Below, in pieces: positions 38,001 through 50,000 of a stretch of DNA of 64,000 bases. Position numbers and translations under genes: made by a program. The stretch lies in contig NW_004450323.1 of assembly GCF_000321225.1 (NCBI RefSeq), forward strand, positions 938,229 through 1,002,228. The letters run 5' to 3'. Within the stretch, counting starts at the first letter, position 1. Each line of letters opens with the position of its first letter. The notes under the pieces are model-generated. The model saw nothing but the letters and a program-made list of their open reading frames with translations, made no database searches and was not told the origin of the DNA. This DNA comes from Odobenus rosmarus divergens (Eukaryota; Chordata; Mammalia; Carnivora; Odobenidae).

Positions 38001-41000
38001 AGCAGTTTGCCAGTGTTTCAAAAGTAAAAAACAATCTGTAACCTTTGACTCGGTAATTCCACTTCTGAAAACCTAGCTTGAGAAAATAAGGGCTACCAGA
38101 AGTCTCAATTTGCATGAATATGTTTCTCATAACATCCTTTATCTTAATATAACACATTGGAAGCAATCTTTATGTCCAAAAATGGGTGACTAGCCCAGTA
38201 AATTATGGTTCTTTCCAGGGATAGAATATTATCTAGCCAGTTAAGGCAAATACAGAAGATATTAAGTAATGACATTCAAGTATATAAGATAGTGTATTAA
38301 AAAGTCAAGTTGCAATATTTAAAATAAATTTTGAACAATGAGTAGGGGGTAAACAGTCAGTGGGACTGAAAATTGGGGGCATTTCAGAGAGAAGGGCACT
38401 CATGAGTGACCAAAAGCAGCAAGGAGCTTGGCATATCATAGAAACTAAGCATAATAGGATGTTCATCACTAAAGTTAGAAGAGACTGGAAGAATAAAAAC
38501 CAAGTTGTGAAACCTTGAACTCACTCATTCTTAGTAGTTTCTACCTTACTTTTCAGAAGAGGTGAAGCCTTTGAAGGTTTTTAAAGAAAATATTTAGGGA
38601 TTTTTTTTTTTTTGTCTGTTACAAAAGTAATGTAGACTCATTATAATTAATTTCACATTACCCGAGTTTGAATCCTGGTTTCAATACCAGCTAGCTGTTT
38701 AACTTTGTCAAGCAAGTTATTTAATCTCTCTGTGCTTCAGGTTTTTTTAATAGGGATTTATATCCTATAATAACACCTGACTAATTAACTTGTTATGAGG
38801 GTTAAAAGACTTAACTTAGAACAGAGCTTAGCATACAATTAGCACTATGTATTAGTTACTATTATTATTATTATTATTATACTGAGGGAAACAGTAAAAA
38901 GTAGAAAAGTTTAAATTATATACCCAACTACCCCAAAATTGCAAATGTCAACAATATTTCTTTTTAGGATTTCTTATGCTTAGATTTTATGTATATATTT
39001 CCACTATATTATAAACTGTAAATTTTATTTTTAGATTTCTACATAGTAGACTATTGAATGGGTTTATAGTTTTATTAATCAGGCTATTGGAAGATTTTAA
39101 CAAGAGAATAACACCATCACACTTGTGTTCAGAGAGATCTTTCTGACTACTCTATGAAAGAAAGATAGAAAAGAGTAAGCTTAAAAGCAGGGAGAACAGG
39201 AGTCTAAGCCAGGCCTCAAATAATCAGTGGTAATAAGAACAGAGATAGGAGATAAATTTAGAAATATTTAAGAAGTAGGGGCACCTCGCTGGCTCAGTCA
39301 ATAGAGCATGCAACTCTTGATCTCAGGGTCGCAAGTTTGAGCCCCACATTGGGGATAGAGTTTACTTTAAAAAAAAAAAAAAAGAATTTATCCTTAAAAA
39401 TACTTAAAAAGGAAATATTTAAGAAGTAGACTTGACTAATTAAAGTGCTAGATAGTGAAGCAGGAGAAATCTAGAATGACTCCCAGGTTTCTCTTAAGTA
39501 GTTGGTTGGGTCAGAGTTCCATTAACCTAAATGGAAAATCAGATGTTCTTTTGTGGGGAGCTTATGATTTTGGTTTTAGAATACTAATTGTGAGATGCCC
39601 ATAGTTCACCTAAGGGAAATTATCCAGGAAAGATATCAGGGTGAGATATATGAGGATGATCAGCGTAAGGACGGTGGTTGAAACCACAAATATAACAACA
39701 TTGCCCAAAGAAGATATGCATTCAGAGAGAATAAAGGGGAGCCATGTACTAAATATGATAAAATAGCATTTAAAGGCATTATAAAGAGAGAAATAGAAGG
39801 CAAATACTATGACTTCACAAATAAAGAGAAGGCAAGAAAATGAAGAATGTAGCTCTTCCTGTTAAAGAATAAAAGAGGACAACAGCAGGTTGTGGAAGAA
39901 TGAAGAACTGAGGGGCAAAATTTTGAGGCTCATAACATACAAGCTAAGTGGGAAAAAATCTCCAGGTTGAAGGACTAAAGATTATAGAAAAGAGAATGTA
40001 TAACTGAGGGGCACCATTAATGTGGGACTGTGTGAGTTTTTAGGAAGAAAGAGGTTCAAATAATCAGTTTTGAGTAAGAGTGAAAGACACCCCTTTTTCT
40101 TTCCTGCAGACCGGAGGAAAGACTATGAATATAGATGTATTTGTAGGTGGAAAGTTTGGTGGTAAGAAAGTTCATGCTGGTGGTCTCTGTTTTCCTCCTA
40201 AAAGAAGCAAGATCATCTACTGAGAGTGATGAGGGCCAGGAATAGCCTTGATTAAAGTGACAGGGTGGGGTGCCTCCTGTGAAGGAGAAGTAGTTGTCTA
40301 AGACTTGACTGCTTTTTGTTACCAATTACTTTAGTATCAGCAGTACATTTATTTCTGCTCATTAATTTTTCTGTTTCAGATCTGAAACAGCAAAGAACTG
40401 GAAATCACTAACAGAATCAGAACGCTCCAGAGGATCATTGGAGTCCATTGCTGAACATGTTGGTATGTAAATAGAAAAAATAATTGTTCTGTGTCTAATA
40501 GACTAAGGATTTATGCAAATGCCTACACAATTCTACCTCTATACCTTTTTTATTAAAAAATAAATTTCTTAAAGATAATTATTGAAACTGTCAGTTACTT
40601 TGATATTCTAAAGTGATTTATTGGTTATATATAAATTTTGTGAATAAGTATTGTCTCAAATTTATGATAAAAAAATGAAGCATAAAGACATTAAAATGGT
40701 TGAGTGTATTATTGGCATCATTAATCAGATTTTATAACTGAGTATATATTTTTTAGCTTATACTGTTCAGGGTTAAGTGGTCATATATATTTTTTTCAGC
40801 TTAATCCAAAAAAGGTAAGAATTACTGAAAATAAAGTATAATTCAATGAGGAAATAAAACTGAGGCACAAAAAAGCCTACTTACAAGCAATGACAAAATA
40901 GAGATTTGAATTAAAAACTTTTAATTCTTGGTTTGTTAGCTCATCACATCTTTTTTTTTCTTCTGCAATTTTAGCTCTTAAAATGCTATATTTGGGGTGC

Positions 41001-44000
41001 CTGGGATCGAGGCCCATATTGGGCTGTGTGCTCAGCGGGGAGTCTGCTTAAGGATTGTCTCTCTCTCTCTCTTTCCCTCCCCCAACTCGAGTTCTCTCAC
41101 TCTCTCTCAAATAAATAAATTGTTTTAAAATGCTGTATTTGCAGAAATAGTTTTCTTTTTTCTTGTGTTTTTTTTAACATTTGAGAGCTTAGTTGAAGTC
41201 CCCAGGAAAATTCATTCTTCTCACAGTATACATAGAAGTATATTTGTCCTTCCTTCATTGTTTTTCTGTATGAAATATGTATGTAATATCCATTGTACAG
41301 TTCTGGTTTTGCAGGCTTTGAGGATGATCATGCAAATGTCTCCATAAACTTAGAGTCATTTTTCTCCACTTTATAAGTGAAGACATTTAAGAAATTGATA
41401 AGTTAAGACAACATTTAAGAAATTATTTCAAACTTTAAATTTTCAGTCATTCTAAATGTTCTGGTTATTGTTGGTACAATATATTCTCTTAAAGGAAAAA
41501 TTTACCTTGTAACCAAAACAGGTTATAGTTATTGACCAGAGTTTTTCCTCATAAAGATTTGGCTTTTATTTAGCCTTTGGTTCTAGAAGTTGAAAGATTG
41601 TAACTAAATAATTTTGATAATGATTTTTTTCTTTTCCTTTAAGATGCTGCATTGGCAGGTTCTGAGAGATCAGTATCAGAAAGGTCTTTATCTGCATATG
41701 CAAAGAGAGTGATTGAATTGGATAGACAAACAGAAGAGCATTTTCAGACTTCATCTCCAATTCTTAGCTCATCAAGGAGAACCAGAGCAGAATCTGGAGA
41801 TTCTCTAGAAAATGTACCTTCATTACCTCTTCTCAAAGAATTGAATGCCCCTAATAGAATTCTGGATGTGTCAGAGGCCAAGGTTGAAGAAGACTCTAGT
41901 CAAAAATCAGAAATACAAGAAGTAGACTATACAAAACTGGAGGCAAGTGTGATTGAAGATGCCTATTCGAAACAATCTAGGAAGTCTGACGTCTTACTGA
42001 AACTAGACCTGGAACAGGGAGATTCATCTGAAATTCTTTCAAGGAAAGATCTTCCTTTAGATTCTGTAAATGTTCAGAAAGACTTAGTTAGATTAGCCAT
42101 TGAAAATCTTCATAGAAAGGAGCTGAAAGAGAAAGAGTCAGATCAAGATATGGATCATAGTCCAAACATCAAATCAGAAAAAGACGTTCAGGAACAAAAG
42201 AACATAAAGGAAAGGGACTTGTCTTTGTTAGAACAGTTTTTTGCTCCTAAAGAGATAGCATACTCTGATTTTGAAGTGTCTTCTTTCAAGAAAGACGTTT
42301 CATCTGAATTGTACAAAGATGACTTCGAGGTGTCATCTTTGTTGTCACTCAGGAAAGACTCTCAGTCTTGCAGAGACGAATCACAGCCAACCAGGAACTC
42401 TACAAGTAGAGCCATTAGCTTTGGCAGTGATGATGAAATCAGTGAGTGCCTCAGTGAGAAAAGCCTTTCTGTTCGTAGCAGTGTCCACTCTGAGAGGCTG
42501 TTGGAACTCAAGTCCCCTACTGAGCTTATGAAAAGTAAGGAGCGCAGTGATGTAGAGCATGAACAGGGGGTTACGGAGTCCCCTTCCTTGGTTTCAGTTT
42601 CTGTGGCAGATGAGTTACATGATTTCCACATTGGTGATAGGGTGTTGATTGGCAATGTTCAGCCAGGAACTCTTCGATTCAAAGGTGTGACTAGTTTTGC
42701 TAAAGGATTTTGGGCTGGAGTGGAGTTGGATAAAGCTGAAGGAAATAACAATGGAACGTATGACGGCATTGTATACTTTGTGTGCAAAGAGAAGCATGGT
42801 ATTTTTGCTCCTCCTCAAAAAATATCTCACATTCCAGAAAACTTTGATGACTATGTAGACATAAATGAAGATGAAGAGTCTTACTCAGATGGACAGTATC
42901 AATACTATAATCAAGAACAAAAAGCTAGAGCGGATTCCAAGTTTGATAGAGAAAAGGATGCAGTTGAATATTTTTATGAGAACTCTCTACCTAGTGTGCA
43001 CGGTATAGAAGCCTCACTTGATAGAAGCCTTAAAATAGAAACAGACGACATTCAGGACATTTCTGGAGTACTTGAAGCCCATGTTCACCAGCAGTCTTCG
43101 GTGGATTCACTGATCTGTTCAAAGGAAAACAAAGACCTTGTTTCTGGTGCCACAGAAAAGGTTTCCATTGCTGTAGAAGGCGATACTTTAGATAATAACT
43201 TTTCTGAAGAGTTAAAGAAGCAACAGCAGTTTACAGAAAAGGAAGAGAACCTATATCCCGAGGTGTCGGAAAAGCTTTCTACTCCACTTCTGGATCTTTT
43301 AACAAGAGAAAAGAACCAATTGGAAGCCCAGCTGAGGTCATCACAAAGTGAGGGAAAAAAGTCAAAGCAACAGCTAGAAAAAGTTAGCTTACTGACAGAC
43401 AGTTTACTAACAGTCTTTGTGAAGGACACGGTCTATCAACTACAGGAAATCAAAAAAGCTAGGAATGAGAAAATCCAGCTTAGCAATCAGGAGCTTCTTG
43501 ATGATGATCAAAAGAAAGTACTGCCCCAAGCCCTATCCCCAAATCATGAGGAGCAATCATCAGGTGTTCCAGGTTGCTTCTTAAGGTCTGAATTGGAAGA
43601 TGAAAAAGAAGAGATTTCTTCACCAGATATATGCCCCAGACCTGTAAGTATTTTATCTAGACAGAATGTCAATTAACCTTATCTTTGTAGTGCATTTTAA
43701 TTCTGTAGCTCCTGGTAGGTTTTTTGTGACATGTTATTTATTAGATAAAAATCACTGTACTAGTTTTTAAAGGCCTTGTCACTGTTTGTCTGAAATATAA
43801 TTGTCCTCTGTTATGTCATGAGTGGTCACTATAGGGTTGTCACAAACACTAGCAGCTTTATGCTGGATTGATGGCCCTTGTGTGCTGTCCACAGGTTAGA
43901 GTCCCTTCCAGATTCACTGAACAGATTTATTCCATGGAGCTTTCCATTGGTTCTCAATCCAGTTCCTTTTTTGCCTATGAAATTATTTGTCCACCTAGCT

Positions 44001-47000
44001 ACTCAGTTACCCTGCAGATATTACCAGTTGTGATGTTGATTCTGGTAAAACTGAAATATATCCACTATGACATATACTCAGACCATCAGCTTACTTAGGT
44101 TGCCCATGGACAGTTGAACAAAAGTAACGATTTTGAGTAACTTGAGCCAGGTAATCACGAAAGGTGAGAAATTTTGTATACAATTTCCATACCCCACAGA
44201 CAAGAGAGTACCTCAGAAACAAAATAATGATGATTCAAAAAGAAACAACTCATCAATAAACATTTTATAAAAATTCAATTTTAATGCTTATATAAGCATA
44301 ATTATGGGAAACAGGGTATTTTTTTCTTAAATTGCTTATTAGTAGCCACCATATTGTTTTTGTTTTGCTTATAGAGAAATAATAAATATACAAATAATAT
44401 ATTTGCTTTGTCTTTAAAAAAAAAAAAAAACCCAAATGAGTGATCTGAGGTGACTAAATGGTGCTCTATTTCAATGGTTCCATTTCTGTAGGAGAGTCCA
44501 GTATTTGGTGCCAGTGGGCAGGAAGAACTTGCGAAGAGACTTGCTGAACTTGAGATCAGCCGGGAGTTTCTGAGCGTGTTAGGAGATGACCAAGACTGGT
44601 TTGATGAAGACTTTGGTTTGAGCTCTTCTCACAAGATCCCCAAAAATAAGGCAGAAGAAACAATTGTACCTTTAATGGCAGAACCTAAAAGAGCTCCCCA
44701 GAAGCCATGTGAAACACTATTGGCAGTTCCACATACTACAGAGGAAGTAGAAATTCTTGTACATAATGCAGCAGAAGAACTGTGGAAATGGAAAGAATTA
44801 GGTCATGATCTTCATAGCATCAGCATTCCTACAAAACTGCTTGGCTGTGCTAGTAAGGGTCTAGATATAGAAAGCACTAGTAAAAGGGTCTACAAACAGG
44901 TATGTAACATGAAAGGATAATTTTAATTTTTAAATTTTTCTCAATTGTCTGAAATTCAGATTCTTAGCCATTTTGTTTTATTTTTCTCTATCAAGGCGGT
45001 TTTTGATTTAACAAAAGAGATTTTTGAGGAAATATTTGCGGAGGATCCCAACTTAAATCAACCTGTCTGGATGAAGCCATGTAGAATCAACTCCAGTTAT
45101 TTCCGACGAGTGAAAAATCCAAATAACCTTGATGAAATCAAGGTAAACTCAAACTAGAGAGTATCTCCTTTTTTGACTTGCTGTTCATGTATGCAGATCT
45201 ATAAATGCCATAAAAGCAGGTACTCTTCTGTATTATTCACCCTCTGTCCCCAAGGCCTGTCACATAGTGGGTATTCAATAAATGTTTGTTGAGTCACAGA
45301 AACCATGAGCAGTGGAGGGATGGGGGAGAGGGAATCCTGAATCCTCAGGATTTTGCAAAGCATAATTTTAACAGTCATTTCCTATATTTACATAATTTAT
45401 AATACTTAAAAAATTAGGAAATAGAGAAGTTACTGCGATTCATTGGGAATTTTAGGTAAATTTTTGGCAATTTAGAGATAGGTATTCTAGAAGTACACCT
45501 GAAAACATGTCATCTATCAAACATGCCAGCCCAAGACAGGTGTTACCTTTTCATCTTTGATTTTGCAGGTTTCAAATTAGTAATGTGGTTTTGAAGTATG
45601 TGAGATAGTAATATGATATATAAAGTATCTTGTTATCTAAGAAGCCTCTGAAAAGATTAAGTGCCCTGAGGCTACAGTGACTCCCAGCAAAACTTCAGTC
45701 ACATTGGTGGAAATCTCTGCCTGTTCACATGTTTCTTTAATATAGCAAAGGTTATATTTCCAGTGCAGTACCTCTCAAACTGTAATGTATTGAATATGAA
45801 TCATCTGGGGATTTTGTTAAAATGGAGATTGTTACAGGTCTGGAGTAGGACCTGAGAGTCTGCATTTTTAACAGGCTCCTTAGTGAGGAGGATGCTCTTG
45901 ACCCTAGAACCACTCTGAGTAGCAAGGCTCTGGAGTTGTGTTTTCCAGACTTTATTTGATTATAGAAAGCTAATTTTTCCTACAGATAGCATACCTCCAA
46001 CTATAGTCGATCCTTGAACATTGTCAGCGGTTAGGGATGTCAACCCCCTACTCAACTGAAAATCTTTAGATACTAATAGCCTACCAGAAAGCTTACAGAT
46101 AACGTAGTTAACACATATTTTGTATGTTATTCTTACAATAAAGTAAGCTAGAGAAAAGAAATGTTATTAAGAAAATCTTAAGAGAAAATACATTTATGGT
46201 ACTGTTATGTATTCATTGAAAAAAATCCGTGTATAAGTGGACCCACACAGTTCAAACCCATGTTGTTCAGGGGTCAACTGTACTCATCTTACTGGTGTAT
46301 TTTCTTACAGTCATCGAGGAGTGTATGTGGACTTATTAAAATACAGTAAAGAACATATACAATATTCTGGTATATAATGTGGAGGCATTGCCTAAACAAT
46401 TTAGTCTTTTTTCATTAAAATATAGTTAACATATAACATTATATTAGTTTCAGGTGTACGACATAATGATTCGATATTTGTATATATTGTGAAAAGATCA
46501 CCACAAGTCTAGTTAACATCCATCATCACATATAGTTACAAATTTTTTTGTATAATGAAAAATTTTAAGATCTGCTCTCTTAGCAACTTTCAAATATACA
46601 ATACAGTATTCACTATAGAGAGCTTTAGAAAATATTTTGTACTCATAGAACACCAACAGATGTCTATGAGATGCAGTATATGCTTACATCGAAGTTACGC
46701 AAACTGTGGCCCACAGGCCAAATGCAGCCTACCACCTGTTTTTATAAATTAAGTTTTATTGGACCACAGGCACACCCATTTGTTTAAATATTGTCTATGG
46801 CTGCCTTCCTGCTGTAACAGCAGAGTTGAGTAGTTGTGACAGAGACCACGTGGCCCACAAAGCCTAAAATTGTTATAGTTTGGCCCTTTACTGAAGTTTG
46901 CAGACCCCTGCTTAAATTGAAGTAAGTAGTACCAAAAAAAAAAAGTTTCCAGAGATTAATTTGATTCATTAAAAAAAATAACTTTAAAATGATTTTCAAC

Positions 47001-50000
47001 TTTGAAGAATAGAGTATCAGAACCACCTGCGGAGCTTTTTCAAAACACAGGTGTACTCCATTTCTTTCAGCCCTCCGAAGTTGATACATCCTTGAGAGAG
47101 AGAGAGAGAGAGAGTGGTGGTAGAGTTTGGGGACATACTGGTTTGAAAATCTTCTCAAATGATTCTGATTCATAAATGTATCTTTTCCCCCATTAAGAAC
47201 ATTGTTTTTTTGTTTGTTTTATTTTATTTTATTATGTAATGTTAATCACCATACACCATTACTTTTTGTAGTGTTCCATGATTCATTGTTTGCATATAAC
47301 ACCCAGTGCTCCATTCAATACGTGCCCTCTTTAATAAACAGGCTAACCCATCTCCCCACCCCCTCCCCTCTAGAACCCTCAGTTTGTTTCTCAGAGTCCA
47401 TAGTCTCTCATGGTTCGTCTCCCCCTCCGATTCCCCCCCTTCATTTTTCTCTTCCTACTATCTTCTTTTTTTTTTTTAACATATAATGTATTATTTTCAG
47501 AGGTACAGGTCTGTGATTTAACAGTCTTGCACAATTCACAGTGCTCACCATAGCACATACCCTCCCCAGTGTCTGTCACCCAGCCACCCCATCCCTCCCA
47601 CCCCCCACCACTCCAGCAACCTTCAGTTTGTTTCCTGAGATTAAGAATTCCTCATATCAGTGAGATCATATGATACATGTCTTTTTCTCTGATTGACTTA
47701 TTTCACTTAGCATAATACCTTCCAGTTCTATCCACATCGCTGCAAATGGCAAGATTTCGGGGGTTTGATGGCTGCATAATATTCCATTGTATATACCTAC
47801 CACATCTTCTTTATCCATTCATCTGTTGATGGACATCTTGGTTCTTTCCATAGTTTGGCTATTGTGGACATTGCTGCTATAAACATTGGGGTGCACACCC
47901 CTTCAGATCACTCATTGTTTTTTAACAGAACAACCATAAAAAGTAGTAAAAACCCAAATTATTTTATTAATAACAAAGAATAAGTTGAAATAAGACAAGA
48001 TACATAATATATATCAACAATCATCCGAATGCATATATCAATATAACACACAATGATGCTGCCCACCAATTTCAATATTGAAATAGCATTTTGTAAAGTT
48101 TTTAAGGGTAATAGTTTAGGGCGCCTGGGTGGCTCAGTTGGTTAAGCGACTGCCTTCGACTCAGGTCATGATCCTGGAGTCCCGGGATCGAGTCTCGCAT
48201 CGGGCTCCCTGCTCGGCAGGGAGTCTGCTTCTCCCTCTGACCCAACTCTCTCTCTCTCTCTCTCTATCTCATTCTCTCAAATAAAAAAAAAAAAGGGTAA
48301 TAGTTTAAATATTGTTAATAAAATTATCATGCTTTTTATACTGAAGTGTTGATTAATATTTTTTAATTCAACATTTTCAGTCATGGTGCTTCAAAATAAA
48401 CTGTCCTAGCCAAAGCCTGTACTTGGCTCACATGGCATTGCTTCCAACATTTATATGGGATTTTTCAGATGCAGAGATTTATTTTATGCTTCCTTTAGTA
48501 GTTTTGCCAGCTGGAAGTTAGCTGATGGTGGTTCTTGGGTAGAGGGGACTCTAAAGTGATTTTTCTTTGCAGATTCATCAATGGGTTTTACTTTTGTGTG
48601 TGTGTAAAAACAAAAATTCTTTAAGTGAATAAAGTCTGAGCATTTGGAATGCTTTTGTCTTCAAAATGCTAAGTGGAACTGTAAGTGGAAGAAATTCGTA
48701 TGATCTTTTATTATAAATACCATATTATTAGGATAAATCTGCATTGTAAGCACTAAATCTCAGGAACTTGGTTGTTTGTTTCATTCCCTTCTCTTATTTT
48801 CACAGAACTTCATAGCCACAGAAGTACTCAAGTTGTTTAGTCTTAAAAAGGAACCAAACCACAAAACAGATTGGCAGAAAATGATGAAATTTGGAAGAAA
48901 GAAAAGAGATCGAGTGGATCATATCCTGGTCAGTGCATATAACTGAAATATTTTTATTTTAACTGTCTCTTCTAAAATCAGAATGTAATTAGAGTCTAAA
49001 AAGAAAGGGAAGGGGCATCTGGGTGGCTCAGTAGATTAAGTGTCTGTCTTGGTTTCGTCTCAGGTCATGATCTCGAGGTTGTGGGGTTGAGCCCAGTGTC
49101 AGGCTCTGCTCAGTGTGGAGTCTGCTTCACATTCTCTCTCCCTCTCCTTCTCATTTACCCTCTCTCTCTCTCAAATAAATAAATGAAATCTTTTTTAAGA
49201 AAAGGGAATATAGGGGCACCTGGGTGGCTCAGTCGTTAAGCGTCTGCCTTCAGCTCAGGTCATGAAACCCCGGTCCTGGGGTCAAGCCCCGCATCGAGCT
49301 CCCTGCTTCTCCCTCTCCCACTCCCCCTGCTTGTGTTCCCTCTCTCACTGTATCTATTTCTGTCAAATGAATAAATAAAATCTTAAAAAAAAAAAAAAGA
49401 AAAGAATATAATTGATCTTAAGTCTATGATAGTAAAGCCTTAAATTCTTCATTTGCTGCATTTCTGCCCCTCAGTTTTGGAACTTGCTTTCTTTTGAACT
49501 TGGTAGATGAATATTTAACTTAACAGTATTTTGTGGGTGTGGAGAACTTGAGAAATAAAAAGCTGAGTGGAAGCAAAGTTTAAGGTACCAAATTAAAAAG
49601 AGACCAGTGTAGATTCTGGGGCCAGATGGCCTGAGTTTAAATCTCTTTTCTGTCACATCCCTGGTTTGTAATCTTGGACAAATTGTCTAACCTCTTTATT
49701 TCTCTTTTCCCTGTCTGCAGTCTACCAATACAGTTATTAAGTTATTAAATGAGTGTTTATATATGTATATGTAGAAGAATTCCCTGTATATAACTCAGTA
49801 AATACTAATTGTTATCATTTTGTCATCATTATTATTATCCAGAGCTTTAGCTGGGTAGGATTTATTCCATTTTGCGATACATTTCTCTAGCATTAGAAAA
49901 ATGTTTATCAAGGTGTCTTGGCCCCGTGGGTTAAGCATCTGACTTTTGATCTCAACTCAGGTCTTAATCTCAGGGTTGTAAGTTCAAACCCTGCATTGGG

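Larger units (their letters stand above)
37707..40379 (+). other. CEP350 intron (2.7 kb)
   Basis: Between exons 8 and 9. Holds a MIR with an (ATT)n end, a decayed antisense L2 and one SINE. 37710..38650 shows nothing recognisable. Confidence 0.85.
45143..48805 (+). other. CEP350 intron (3.7 kb)
   Basis: Between exons 12 and 13. Holds an L2 end, two small hAT elements, an old L1 3' end, a 0.7-kb carnivore L1 with target-site duplication and one young SINE. 45300..45760, 45930..46400 and 48310..48800 are unique-looking. Confidence 0.85.

Noticed and set aside
37729..38166. 145-codon ORF on the minus strand
   Set aside because: In AT-rich intron just after exon 8; hydrophobic composition typical of random AT-rich frames, no family recognised.
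42362..43429. Minus-strand ORFs of 97, 71 and 114 codons inside exon 10
   Set aside because: Antisense shadows of the CEP350 coding exon.
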